Assembly (NCBI GenBank): GCA_009837355.1
Contig: VXTR01000089.1
Location: forward strand, 1 to 64,000
Source of the DNA: Chloroflexota bacterium
Lineage (GTDB): Bacteria > Chloroflexota > Dehalococcoidia > Lucifugimonadales > UBA3495
Length of the DNA: 64,000 bases
Direction: 5' to 3'
Made by a program: the position numbers and the translations under genes. The number at the start of each line of letters is the position of its first letter. Position 1 is the first letter of the stretch. Under the pieces are notes generated by a model. That model was not told the DNA's origin. It was given only the letters and a program-made list of their open reading frames with translations, and made no database searches. This document shows positions 54,763 to 63,421 of this stretch, piece by piece.

Positions 54763-55143
54763 ATGCATCATTGGACGGTTGGCGGGGACATATTCATCGG
54801 CTGGCCCGACCACGGCGCCGCCGAACGCCGTTACACCATCGTTGACCTGGACCTGTTCGGGAAGGTGTTCCGGGCGCGGGTTACGGATGGACAGCGCGAG
54901 GGCGGGTTCATGGTCATTTTCGATTGCCCCAACGTAATCCTGGAGCAGCTGGCGGAGCAGGCATCCAGCAGGCTGGGTTTCCGGGTCATCGTGTCCGGGC
55001 TGCGCACCAGCATAGAGGGGAGTATCGTGCGGAGCTTTGATTACGAGTGGTATCCCACCCCGGAATACGCGGAGCGCCCGCGGGCGTTGGCGACGACGCT
55101 GGCCGGTCTGTATGACGAGGTTGCGCCGGGACAGGCAGGCTAG
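54763..55143 (+). CDS. uncharacterised protein
   Basis: A 126-residue protein with no family that I recognise. It is a mix of strands (Y-T-I-V-D-L-D-L-F-G-K-V-F-R-A-R-V and F-M-V-I-F-D-C-P) and a helix (L-E-Q-L-A-E-Q-A-S-S-R-L). ATG 54763 has GAGGT 7 bases upstream. An extended TGG-TATCAT (54729-54737) could be its -10. It converges with the VWA gene, with a 4-base overlap. Confidence 0.55.
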   Translation: MHHWTVGGDIFIGWPDHGAAERRYTIVDLDLFGKVFRARVTDGQREGGFMVIFDCPNVILEQLAEQASSRLGFRVIVSGLRTSIEGSIVRSFDYEWYPTPEYAERPRALATTLAGLYDEVAPGQAG

Positions 55144-56528
55144 CTGCCGCCGGGTATGTTGGGGTGCCCCCACAGCGGATGCCGGAAAGTGGGTGCCAGC
55201 GCCGGGTTGAGCTCACGGCGAGAGCGAGCGGCGGCGCCACCGTCATGGGAGATAACTTCCTGAGAGTCAGGTTCCGGAGGTGCGTCGGACTGTCGACGCC
55301 GTCGCATGGTCGGCTGAGCGCGTCCCTCGGATAGGCGATTCAGGTGGCGGGCCAGTTCCTGGAGGCTGTGCAGGTTATGCGCTGGCAGGAAGTCGTCCAC
55401 GTGAGGCAGCGCGGCCTGCATTCCCCTGGTCAGCGGTTGGTAGTCGGGCGAACCGAGCAGCGGATTGAGCCAAATCAGGCGATGGCAACTGCGCTGCAGC
55501 CGGGCCATCTCGCGGGAAAGGAGTTCCAGCTCGCCGCGGTCCCAGCCGTCGGAGATGACCAGCACCACCGCGCCGCCGCGCAAAACCCGCCGCGCCCACT
55601 GGTAATTGAAGCTCTTGATAGCGTCGCCGATGCGGGTTCCGCCGGCCCAGTCGGGTACGGCCCGGGCCACCTCGGCCACGGCATGGTCAACGCCCCGGTG
55701 GGACAGATGCCGCGTGATGCGAGTCAGGCGGGTTGCGAACAGGAAAGCCTCCAGCTGCTGACCGCTGACGGCAACGGTGTGCAGGAAGTGGAGGAGCATA
55801 CGAGTGTAGCGTTCCATTGAGCCGCTGACGTCGCAGATGAGCGCCAGGGGGCGTGGCTTGGTCTTGCGCTGACGGTGCGCGATGTCCAGCATCTCGCCAC
55901 CGTAGGAAAGGCTGCGGCGCATGGTTCGACGCAGGTCAACGTCGCGGCCGTCGCCCCAGGTGAGGCGGCGGGTGCGACGGCTGCCCAGGTCCCAGGCCAG
56001 TTCGCTCATCAAGACGCGGGCTGCGGACACTTCGGCGGGAGTGTATTCGGCGAAATCCCGTTGGCGCAGCACCTCGCGGGCGCTGAAGGAGCGGAGCAGG
56101 TCAACCACGGGTTGACGGTCGCCGGTGTCGTCGGTTTCGCCGGCGTCGGGAGGGCCGTCGGAGGTATCCTCGCGGTGCGGCATCACCCGGGGCGTGCGAT
56201 AGCGACGCTCCTCGCCCATGGAACGCAGGTCGCGCATACTGCGGCCGTGGGCGGGCCGGCGCCAGAAGACCTGGAACGCCTCGTCAAACAGCGGCAGGTC
56301 GGTGCGACGATGCACCAGCAGAGCGCGGGCGGCGAGACGGAAATCGTTGCGACTGCCGCCGATGGGCACAAACTCGGTGGCGCGCACCAGGTCCAGCATA
56401 TTGGCTGAGCCAACATCCAGCCCAAGCCGGCGCAGCACCTCCCCGAACATCAGCAAGTTGGGCAGGATGGCGCCTTCACCGGCATCGGCCGGCGCGGTGT
56501 GAAGGTTGACGTGGGCAGGCGTGGTCAT
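55140..56528 (-). CDS. VWA-domain CoxE-like protein
   Basis: A 462-residue protein with a von Willebrand A domain (I-C-D-V-S-G-S-M, a MIDAS DxSxS motif, near residue 235) and the long N-terminal region of the CoxE-like VWA family. Such proteins often work with a MoxR-type AAA ATPase in insertion of metal clusters; CoxE helps mature CO dehydrogenase. No MoxR gene is in view. It follows asnS by 19 bases. The molybdenum hydroxylase lies 23 kb away and could be its client. Confidence 0.83.
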   Translation of the reverse strand: MTTPAHVNLHTAPADAGEGAILPNLLMFGEVLRRLGLDVGSANMLDLVRATEFVPIGGSRNDFRLAARALLVHRRTDLPLFDEAFQVFWRRPAHGRSMRDLRSMGEERRYRTPRVMPHREDTSDGPPDAGETDDTGDRQPVVDLLRSFSAREVLRQRDFAEYTPAEVSAARVLMSELAWDLGSRRTRRLTWGDGRDVDLRRTMRRSLSYGGEMLDIAHRQRKTKPRPLALICDVSGSMERYTRMLLHFLHTVAVSGQQLEAFLFATRLTRITRHLSHRGVDHAVAEVARAVPDWAGGTRIGDAIKSFNYQWARRVLRGGAVVLVISDGWDRGELELLSREMARLQRSCHRLIWLNPLLGSPDYQPLTRGMQAALPHVDDFLPAHNLHSLQELARHLNRLSEGRAQPTMRRRRQSDAPPEPDSQEVISHDGGAAARSRRELNPALAPTFRHPLWGHPNIPGGS

Positions 56529-56547
56529 GCGTCGCAGCTCGACAGCC

Positions 56548-57966
56548 TCAGAACTCGGCGCTGCGCGGAGTGCGGGGGAAGGCGATGATGTCGCGGATGT
56601 TCTGCATCCCGGTGGCGAACTGGACCGTGCGCTCGAAGCCTAGGCCGAAGCCCGCATGGGGCGTGGTTCCGTAGCGGCGCAGGTCGAGATACCACCAGTA
56701 TGGAGCGTCGTCCAGGCCGGCCTCGGCCATGCGCGTCTGCAGCACGTCCAGCCGTTCCTCGCGCTGGCTGCCGCCGATGATTTCGCCGATGCGGGGCACC
56801 AGCACGTCCATCGCGCGGACGGTTTCGCCCTGATCTCCCGGCGCTCGCGAGTTGAGGCGCATATAGAAGGCCTTGATGGCGCTGGGGTAGTCGGTAACGA
56901 TGACGGGCCGGCCGACCTTGCGCTCGGTGAGATAGCGTTCGTGCTCGGACTGGAGGTCGGAACCCCACTGGACAGGGAACTCGAAGGACTCTCCGGAGGC
57001 TTGCAGGGCGTTGACGGCTTCGGTGTAGGTCATGCGCTCGAAGTCGGAGTTGGCGATGTCTTCCAGGGTGGTTATCAGCTCTTTGTCGTAGAAGCGGTTG
57101 AAGAAGGCCATGTCCTCGGAACAGTTATCCAGGACGTGGGCGAAGATGCTGCGCAGGAAGTCCTCGGCAAGCTGGGCCAGGCCGTCCAGGTCGCAAAAGG
57201 CGACTTCCGGCTCCACCATCCAGAACTCGGCGAGATGGCGGGAGGTGTTGGAGTTTTCGGCGCGGAAGGTCGGGCCGAAGGTGTACACGTCGGACATTGC
57301 CTGGGAGAAGATTTCGGCTTCCAGCTGGCCGCTGACGGTGAGGAAGGCGGGCCGACCGAAAAAGTCGGCGTTGTTGTCAACCTGGCCGCCCTGGGTGGGC
57401 AGGTCGTTGAGGTCCAGGGTGGTGGCCCGGAACATGGCGCCGGCGCCCTCGGCGTCGCTGGCGGTGATGATGGGGGTCTGGACGTAGAGAAAGCCCCGCT
57501 GCTGGAAGAACTGGTGGATGCCGAAGGCCATGGCGTTGCGGACCCGGGCCACGGCTCCGAAGGTGTTGGTGCGGGGGCGCAGGTGGGCCAGTTCGCGGAG
57601 GAACTCCAGGGTGTGGCGTTTCTTCTGGAGCGGGTATTCCTCGGGGTCGGCGTCGCCCAGGAGGGTCAGGCTGTCGGCGGCGACTTCGTAGCGCTGGCCG
57701 CGTCCGGGGGATTCGCGCAGCACGCCGATGGCGGTCAGGCTGCAGCCGGTGGTGAGGCGGTCAACCAGGGGGTAGTCCGGGCAGTTGGCGTCAACGACGA
57801 TTTGGAGGTCGGCCAGGCTGGAGCCGTCGTTGATTTGAACGAAAGCGACGCCGCCGGAGGAGCGGACAGTTTTCACCCAACCGCTGACGGTTACCGGGTT
57901 GGGGGCGTCGTCAGTGGTTTCAGCGGTGAGCAGGGTCTGGATGCGGGTGCGTTGTGGCGTGGGCAT
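56548..57966 (-). CDS. asnS: asparaginyl-tRNA synthetase
   Basis: A 472-residue class II synthetase. The OB-fold anticodon-binding domain ([11 protein letters not shown]) comes first, then motif 2 ([15 protein letters not shown]) and motif 3 near the end (G-L-G-F-E-R-T-V-Q). The presence of AsnS means that GatCAB in this organism is most likely needed for Gln-tRNA rather than Asn-tRNA. A promoter-like sequence lies at 57998-58006. Confidence 0.93.
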   Translation of the reverse strand: MPTPQRTRIQTLLTAETTDDAPNPVTVSGWVKTVRSSGGVAFVQINDGSSLADLQIVVDANCPDYPLVDRLTTGCSLTAIGVLRESPGRGQRYEVAADSLTLLGDADPEEYPLQKKRHTLEFLRELAHLRPRTNTFGAVARVRNAMAFGIHQFFQQRGFLYVQTPIITASDAEGAGAMFRATTLDLNDLPTQGGQVDNNADFFGRPAFLTVSGQLEAEIFSQAMSDVYTFGPTFRAENSNTSRHLAEFWMVEPEVAFCDLDGLAQLAEDFLRSIFAHVLDNCSEDMAFFNRFYDKELITTLEDIANSDFERMTYTEAVNALQASGESFEFPVQWGSDLQSEHERYLTERKVGRPVIVTDYPSAIKAFYMRLNSRAPGDQGETVRAMDVLVPRIGEIIGGSQREERLDVLQTRMAEAGLDDAPYWWYLDLRRYGTTPHAGFGLGFERTVQFATGMQNIRDIIAFPRTPRSAEF

Positions 57967-57997
57967 GGCGGGCCTCGGCGCAGCAGGATATTGCTAG

Positions 57998-58006
57998 ATT
58001 CTAGCA
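57998..58006 (-). promoter_or_regulatory. extended -10 of asnS within an inverted repeat
   Basis: TGC-TAGAAT on the minus strand, about 32 bases upstream of the asnS ATG, without a -35. The region 57992-58006 is also a 7-bp inverted repeat, so it may be an operator too. Confidence 0.4.
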
Positions 58007-58039
58007 GGAATACGGCGCTGCGGCAGGCCCGGTGCGCGG

Positions 58040-59515
58040 TTAGATGTTGGGCCGCTCCCGGTGCCACGCCGTGGCCTGTTGGTAGGCGTGGGCGATGTTG
58101 AGCAGGCGGTCTTCGGCGAGATGGGGGCCGATGAGCTGCAGGCCGACGGGCAGGGCCGTGTCCCCGTCGTCGGGAGTGGCAAAGCCGCAGGGGATGGACA
58201 CTGCGGGAAGGCCGGCGATGTTGACCGGGATGGTGTAGATGTCCACCAGGTACATGCGCACCGGGTCGTCGGTGCGGTCGCCCAGGAGGAAGGCGGTTAC
58301 CGGAGATACGGGCGCGACCAGGGCGTCCACGTCGGCGAAGACACGGGCGAAGTCCTGGCGAATCAGCGTGCGCACCTGCTGGGCCTTGAGATAGTAGGCG
58401 TCGTAGTAGCCGGAGGAGAGGGCGAAGGCGCCCAGCATGATGCGGCGCTTGACCTCGGGGCCGAAGCCGTGCTGCCGGGTGCGTTCCATGGCCTCCCACA
58501 TATCGGCATCTCCTTGGTGGGAGTAACCGTACTTCACCCCATCGTAGCGGGCCAGGTTGGCAGAGCACTCGGAGGGGGCGATGATGTAGTAGCAGGCCAG
58601 GGCGTGCTCGGTGGACGGCAGGGACACCTCGCGGATTTCCGCGCCCAGGGCGGCCAACTGATCGATGGCGGCGGCAACGGCGGCGCGGACGCCGGCGTCC
58701 ATGCCATCAGCGAAATACTCTGATGGAACACCCAGTCGGAGTCCAGACACGTCGCCGGTGAGGGCAGCGGCGTAGTCGGGCGTCGGAGCGGGCAGCGAGG
58801 TGGCGTCGCGGGGGTCGTGGCCGGCGATGGCTTGCAGGATGAGGGCGCAGTCGGCAGCGTCTCGGGCCAGGGGGCCGATTTGGTCCAGGGACGAGGCGTA
58901 GGCGACCAGACCGTAGCGGCTGACCCGTCCGTAAGTTGGCTTGAGTCCCGTTACGCCGCAGAAAGATGCCGGCTGCCGGATGCTGCCGCCGGTGTCGGTG
59001 CCCAGTGCGAAGGGTGCCATGCCGGCGGCCACCGCCGCCGCCGAGCCGCCGCTGCTGCCGCCCGGGACGCGCGACGTGTCCCAGGGGTTACGGGTCGGAA
59101 AGAACGCCGAGTTTTCGGTGGATGACCCCATGCCAAACTCGTCCATGTTCCCCTTGCCCAGCAGCACGGCGTCCTGCGCGCGCAGCCGAGCCACGGCGGT
59201 GGCATCGTACACGGGCACATACTCGGCCAGCATCCGGGAGGCGCAGGTGGTGGGCACCCCATTCGTGCAGAGCAGGTCTTTGACCTGCATTGGAATGCCG
59301 GTCAGCGGGCCGGCGTCGCCGGACAGAATGCGCCGATCGGCGGCCTGCGCCTGCTGGCGGGCGATGTCAGCGGTTACTGTGAGGTACGCCGACAGTTGGC
59401 CGTCCACGGCGGCGATGCGCTCCAGGCAGGCGTCGGTGAGTTCGACGCTGCTGATGGCGCGGTCGGCAAGGAGTTGAGCGGCCTGCGCTACGGACAGCTG
59501 CCAGAGTTCGGACAT
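58040..59515 (-). CDS. gatA: Asp/Glu-tRNA amidotransferase subunit A
   Basis: A 491-residue amidase-signature enzyme that releases ammonia from glutamine for the amidotransferase. It has the Gly/Ser-rich block (P-G-G-S-S-G-G-S-A-A-A-V) with the catalytic serines, the nucleophile block G-T-D-T-G-G-S-I-R-Q-P-A, and the catalytic Lys in Q-V-K-D-L-L-C-T-N-G. ATG 59515 starts the family motif; the frame runs on to 59668 but that part is antisense to gatC. gatB is not in this window. Confidence 0.95.
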   Translation of the reverse strand: MSELWQLSVAQAAQLLADRAISSVELTDACLERIAAVDGQLSAYLTVTADIARQQAQAADRRILSGDAGPLTGIPMQVKDLLCTNGVPTTCASRMLAEYVPVYDATAVARLRAQDAVLLGKGNMDEFGMGSSTENSAFFPTRNPWDTSRVPGGSSGGSAAAVAAGMAPFALGTDTGGSIRQPASFCGVTGLKPTYGRVSRYGLVAYASSLDQIGPLARDAADCALILQAIAGHDPRDATSLPAPTPDYAAALTGDVSGLRLGVPSEYFADGMDAGVRAAVAAAIDQLAALGAEIREVSLPSTEHALACYYIIAPSECSANLARYDGVKYGYSHQGDADMWEAMERTRQHGFGPEVKRRIMLGAFALSSGYYDAYYLKAQQVRTLIRQDFARVFADVDALVAPVSPVTAFLLGDRTDDPVRMYLVDIYTIPVNIAGLPAVSIPCGFATPDDGDTALPVGLQLIGPHLAEDRLLNIAHAYQQATAWHRERPNI

Positions 59516-59522
59516 CGAAACT

Positions 59523-59813
59523 TCACTCGTCCAGCACGGCGCGCACCTGGAAGAAGTCGCCGCGGCGACGGGGGGCGTTGCGCAGGGTGTCCTCGGCGTC
59601 CAGGCTGTCGGCCGGCTCGTCGTCGCGCAGGACGTTATCCAGGCCGGCGACGTGGGCTGTGGGTTCAACGCCGGAGGTGTCCAGGGCCTGCAGGGCCTGG
59701 AATTGGTCGAGGATGTCGGACAACTGGCGGGTGAAAGCCTCGGTTTCCGCGTCGGTGAGAGAGATGCGGGCCAGGGCGGCGATGTGCTGGACTTGGGCGC
59801 GGTCGATGGGCAT
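59523..59813 (-). CDS. gatC: Asp/Glu-tRNA amidotransferase subunit C
   Basis: A 96-residue GatC, recognised by V-Q-H-I-A-A-L-A-R-I-S-L-T near the start, then V-E-P-T-A-H-V and L-R-D-D-E-P, and R-R-G-D-F-F-Q-V. It stabilises the GatA-GatB complex. It lies 7 bases before gatA, as usual for the operon. Confidence 0.95.
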   Translation of the reverse strand: MPIDRAQVQHIAALARISLTDAETEAFTRQLSDILDQFQALQALDTSGVEPTAHVAGLDNVLRDDEPADSLDAEDTLRNAPRRRGDFFQVRAVLDE

Positions 59814-59837
59814 GGTGGGATGGCCAGAGAGCCTGCG

Positions 59838-60686
59838 CTAGCTCATTTCGGAGCCGCCCGAGACGCTGATGCTGAGGCCGGTCATGTAGTCCGATTCGGC
59901 GGAGGACAGGAAGGCGGCCATGCGGGCGATGTCGTCGCCCTGGGCGATGCGGCCCAGGGGCACGCGCATTTCGCGTTCGCGGACCATCAGGGCGCGGTGC
60001 TCCTCGCCGGAGGTGCCCTCCGGAGCCAGGGCGGCGGCGATGAAGTCCACGCGCTCGGTGTCCACCAGACCGGGGCAGATGGCGTTGACGTTGACGTGAT
60101 GAGGCGCCATTTCGTGGGCCAGGGACTGGGTGAAGCCAATGACGGCGAACTTGCTGGCGCAGTAGGCTCCGTAGCGAGCGATGCCGCGCTTGCCGGCGCC
60201 GGAGGATATGTTGATGATTTTGCCGGGGCCGCCCCGGTCAATCATGTGGCGGCAGACGGCCCGGCTGACCAGATAGGTGCCGCGGACGTTGACGCGCATC
60301 ACGTCGTCGAAGGCGTCCTCTTCCAGCTCGACGATGAGCACTCGATCCCGGCCGGGACGGGAGCCGGCGTTGTTGACCAGGATGTCGACCTTGCCGAACT
60401 CGTTGATGGTGTCGGCGACCATGGCGTCAACCTGGGCGCTGTCGGCCACGTCGTAGTAGAGGCCCAGGCTGCGACGGCCCATCGCCTGAATCTCCTTGAC
60501 CACGCTGGGCAGCCCTTCCCAGCCATCCATGCGGTCTTCGGTACGGATGGCGTCCAGGGAGGCTTCCACGTCCGTGACCACCACGTCGGCGCCTTCGGAG
60601 GCGAGACGGGTGGCGATGGCGCGACCGATGCCGTGGCGTCCGCCGGCGCCGGTGACGAGGGCTGTCTTGCCGTTGAGGTCGTACAT
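59838..60686 (-). CDS. short-chain dehydrogenase/reductase
   Basis: A 282-residue classical SDR. The NAD(P) motif is T-G-A-G-G-R-H-G-I-G, followed by N-N-A-G-S and the catalytic Y-C-A-S-K, with Ser in the N-I-S-S-G strand. Asp after the second strand (V-V-T-D-V-E) favours NAD(H). The substrate is unknown. ATG 60686 begins the Rossmann fold; the frame is open to 60740 upstream but offers no better start. The gene ends 24 bases before gatC. Confidence 0.9.
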   Translation of the reverse strand: MYDLNGKTALVTGAGGRHGIGRAIATRLASEGADVVVTDVEASLDAIRTEDRMDGWEGLPSVVKEIQAMGRRSLGLYYDVADSAQVDAMVADTINEFGKVDILVNNAGSRPGRDRVLIVELEEDAFDDVMRVNVRGTYLVSRAVCRHMIDRGGPGKIINISSGAGKRGIARYGAYCASKFAVIGFTQSLAHEMAPHHVNVNAICPGLVDTERVDFIAAALAPEGTSGEEHRALMVREREMRVPLGRIAQGDDIARMAAFLSSAESDYMTGLSISVSGGSEMS

Positions 60687-60721
60687 TGGAACTCCTGTGG
60701 AAGAGAGAGTAGCAGGTTTGG

Positions 60722-61591
60722 TTACGTGCGGCCCGGCCACGCTGGATTGTGGTCGTGGTGGTGGAGGGCGTAGGCGTTGCCGGTAGCATGGACAACCAGC
60801 TGGTGGCCGAATACGTCGGCGAGCACCGATTCCAGGAACACTTCTTCCGGCGGGCCGTAGGCGATGAGACGCTGGTTAATGAGGGCAACGTCGCTGGCGC
60901 GGGCGGACACGCAGGTGAGGTCGTGGGTGCTCATCATCACCGTGGCCCCCCCGTCCCGCAGGTTGTCGATAATGTCCAGGAAGCTGTGCTGCGCGGTGGG
61001 ATCGAGGCCGTTCATCGGCTCGTCAAGCAGCAGGATGGACGGTTTGGAGGCGATGGCTCGGGCCAACAGGGCTCGGCGCCGCTGTCCGCCGGACAATTCG
61101 CCGATGCTCCGATTCCGCAGGTCGGTAAGGCCAACGGTGGCCAGGGCTTCGGCGGCAGCGTCGCGGTTGGCGCGGCTGTGGGCGCGAAACAGGCCCCGCG
61201 AGGGGGTGAGGCCCATCAGGGCGACGTCCCAAACGGTTACCGGGAAGTTCCAATCGACCTGTTCCAGCTGAGGAACGAAGCCGGTTTGCTTGCGCATTTC
61301 GGCGCTGGGACGACCATGGACGGTTACATGACCCTCGTCAGGCTTCACCAGGCCGACGACGGCTTTCAGCAGGGTGGATTTGCCGCCTCCGTTGGGGCCG
61401 ACGACGGCGGAGAGGCTGCCGCTGTCAACGGAGAAGGAAACGTCGCTCAGGGCGTGAATCGGGCCATAGGTTACGGTAACGTTCTCAAAAGCGACGGTTT
61501 GAGGCACGTTGCCGTTGTGGGTGTGAGTCTGTCCGTCCCGCGAATGAGTGTGGCTGTGGCCGGTGTGCTGGTCAGCAGATGGCGAACGCAT
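60722..61591 (-). CDS. metal ABC transporter ATPase, ZnuC/MntB-like, with His-rich ends
   Basis: A 289-residue ATPase. Walker A is G-P-N-G-G-G-K-S-T, the signature is L-S-G-G-Q-R-R-R, and Walker B ends L-L-L-D-E-P-M-N-G-L-D. The N-terminal 30 residues are His-rich (H-T-G-H-S-H-T-H-S-R-D-G), and the C-terminus has H-H-H-D-H-N, pointing to metal binding. The family is manganese, zinc or iron import. No permease or binding protein is adjacent, so it must work with a partner elsewhere. It overlaps nothing but lies 4 bases after the VOC gene. Confidence 0.87.
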   Translation of the reverse strand: MRSPSADQHTGHSHTHSRDGQTHTHNGNVPQTVAFENVTVTYGPIHALSDVSFSVDSGSLSAVVGPNGGGKSTLLKAVVGLVKPDEGHVTVHGRPSAEMRKQTGFVPQLEQVDWNFPVTVWDVALMGLTPSRGLFRAHSRANRDAAAEALATVGLTDLRNRSIGELSGGQRRRALLARAIASKPSILLLDEPMNGLDPTAQHSFLDIIDNLRDGGATVMMSTHDLTCVSARASDVALINQRLIAYGPPEEVFLESVLADVFGHQLVVHATGNAYALHHHDHNPAWPGRT

Positions 61592-61595
61592 GGGA

Positions 61596-62513
61596 CTACT
61601 CCCGAAACCAGTCGTCGCCGGCAGGAGGCCAGGGATTCTCGGGGTCCAGTACCTGGGAGAGCTGGGTGAAGGCGCCCTTGAAAGTGGCCGGATGCAGCCA
61701 GATGCTGTTGAAGCCCAAGTTGGTGTAGTTATCCGTGCGCCGTGACGTGGTAAAGCGGATGCCGTCCAGCGATTGCAGGTAGGCGTCTGTGGCCAGGGAA
61801 TCGGCAATCTGATAGATGGTAAGGTAAATCCCCTCCCCGTAGCGGGCCAGAAACCGGCCGGAAGGCGAGTCGTCGCTGGTCGGCTGCGCCAGCTCGATGA
61901 AAGGTTTGCGGTCTCCCAAGGGGAGCACGGCGATCTCTAGGTCGGTGAAGCTGATTTGAAAACGCTTGGTGGGCTGCAGGCCGAAGAGAGCGCTCCAGTG
62001 AGCGATGGCGGCGTCCAGGTCGTGGACGATAATGGCGACTTGGCGCAGTTGCAACGTGCTGGGCTGATGGCTTGCGGACTGCCAATCCGGGCCGGCGGCA
62101 GGCCAGGGATTGGTCGGGTCGCTTACCTCCATGATTTCCAGGAACGCCCCGTTGCACGACGCGGGATGCAGGAACGCGGAGCGGGAGCCGTCGTGCTGGG
62201 TCTCGCCGGTGATGCGGACACCCATGTCCCGCAGGTGCGGCATCAGGCGATCGTACTCGGTGGTTTCAAAGATGACCATGTACGGCGCTTCCCCGCGGCG
62301 TTGCAGGAAACGGGCGCCGGCGGAGTCCCCGTTGCTGGGCGCCAGCAGTTCAACGAAGGTGCCGTTGCCAGCGGCCAGGACGGCGTTCTCCAAGCCGAAC
62401 TGGGGCAGCGCCCCGGCTCGGCTTGGAGCCATACCGAGCACGCTGCCATAGAGGTCGATGGCCTCTGGGAGGTCGTTGACCATCATGGCGATTTGGCGGA
62501 GCTTATGCAGCAT
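61596..62513 (-). CDS. tandem VOC (glyoxalase-fold) protein
   Basis: A 305-residue protein made of two VOC modules (about 1-145 and 150-305). Each opens with the L-R-Q-I-A/V-I-M-V-x-D-L pattern and ends with a W-P-P/A-A-G-x-D-W closing motif. The fold covers lactoylglutathione lyases, epimerases and dioxygenases. Its first start overlaps the upstream MaoC-like gene by 11 bases. A methylmalonyl-CoA epimerase-like role is possible but unproven. Confidence 0.8.
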   Translation of the reverse strand: MLHKLRQIAMMVNDLPEAIDLYGSVLGMAPSRAGALPQFGLENAVLAAGNGTFVELLAPSNGDSAGARFLQRRGEAPYMVIFETTEYDRLMPHLRDMGVRITGETQHDGSRSAFLHPASCNGAFLEIMEVSDPTNPWPAAGPDWQSASHQPSTLQLRQVAIIVHDLDAAIAHWSALFGLQPTKRFQISFTDLEIAVLPLGDRKPFIELAQPTSDDSPSGRFLARYGEGIYLTIYQIADSLATDAYLQSLDGIRFTTSRRTDNYTNLGFNSIWLHPATFKGAFTQLSQVLDPENPWPPAGDDWFRE

Positions 62514-62952
62514 CGCGGGAGGGCAGGTTGAGCATTGCGGTGCCTATAAGGTACCGGCGGTCAGCAGCCGGGTTGGTCATCGTAATATCGCACTGGACCA
62601 TGTTGCCCGTGTCGTCTTCGGAGGTATCGCTAATCTGAATGCCCATGTGCAGCGGCTCGTTGTGGGGAACCGAACCCCGGAATACCAGGTCCAGGTCGGC
62701 AACGGTCTCCGCGCCGGCCCAATCGGTCAGGACTCGGGACACCAGCGCCATGGTCATAATGCCGGGAACGATTGGCCCCTCCAGCCCCACTCGTTCCGCT
62801 TCGGCCTGGTCCGTGAATCGGTTAGGCGCCGGGTTGCCCCACAGAGAGCAGAAATCAACCACCTGCTCGTCTGATACCGACAGGACAACCGGCCCGATTT
62901 CGTCGCCGAGGTCAACGTCTTCAAAGTAGAGTTTGGGGTATTCCGTTGTCAT
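62503..62952 (-). CDS. MaoC-like hot-dog hydratase chain
   Basis: A 149-residue hot-dog protein with the MaoC dehydratase pattern (N-R-F-T-D near residue 45, and G-P-I-V-P-G-I-M-T-M-A-L). It would hydrate an enoyl-CoA or similar thioester. It starts 4 bases after the next upstream hot-dog gene, and the two chains probably form a heteromer. ATG 62952 fits the family start. Confidence 0.8.
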   Translation of the reverse strand: MTTEYPKLYFEDVDLGDEIGPVVLSVSDEQVVDFCSLWGNPAPNRFTDQAEAERVGLEGPIVPGIMTMALVSRVLTDWAGAETVADLDLVFRGSVPHNEPLHMGIQISDTSEDDTGNMVQCDITMTNPAADRRYLIGTAMLNLPSRDAA

Positions 62953-62956
62953 AAAA

Positions 62957-63409
62957 CTACTCCCGTACCACCTGTGAACGCTGCACGTCGGCAACGATTG
63001 TGCCGTGCTGATTGCGGAACGTGGTTTCCCAGACCACGTGAGCCATGGTTCCGGAACGGCCGGTTTTGGTGTACACGTCCTTCAAGTGCGACGACGCGGT
63101 CAAGATGTCTCCCGCCACGATGGTTGCGCGCGGCGTGACCCGCTGCCCGCCGTGGAATTGGCGACGCCCGAACTGCAGCTTGATGTCGGGCAACTCGCCC
63201 CGTTCAAAGAGCGCGCAGAGGGTCGGCGGCGCGACTTGATCCGCGTACCCGGCGGCCAGGGCGGCATCCCTATCGACGAAAATCGGATTGTCTTCCCCAA
63301 CGCTGCGCGCATACACGCTGATGATGTCGTTGGTAACCTCGAACGGGCCGGACTGGTGCTCGACGCCGTACAGCGAGTGGTCGTATTCGTAGTCAATTTG
63401 CGTGGGCAT
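62957..63409 (-). CDS. MaoC N-terminal/FAS1-like hot-dog dehydratase chain
   Basis: A 150-residue hot-dog protein of the MaoC_dehydrat_N type, with Y-A-R-S-V-G-E-D-N-P-I-F near residue 35 and A-P-P-T-L. These often lack one catalytic residue and pair with a MaoC chain such as the one encoded downstream. Its stop lies 4 bases before that gene's start. The pair may be a (R)-specific enoyl-CoA hydratase or a specialised acyl-CoA enzyme. Confidence 0.8.
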   Translation of the reverse strand: MPTQIDYEYDHSLYGVEHQSGPFEVTNDIISVYARSVGEDNPIFVDRDAALAAGYADQVAPPTLCALFERGELPDIKLQFGRRQFHGGQRVTPRATIVAGDILTASSHLKDVYTKTGRSGTMAHVVWETTFRNQHGTIVADVQRSQVVRE

Positions 63410-63421
63410 ATCAGCCTCCGG

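Noticed and set aside
56656-58101. A 481-codon plus-strand frame opposite asnS
   Set aside because: AsnS motifs are intact on the minus strand; the opposite product is Gly/Val/Ala-rich without any family.
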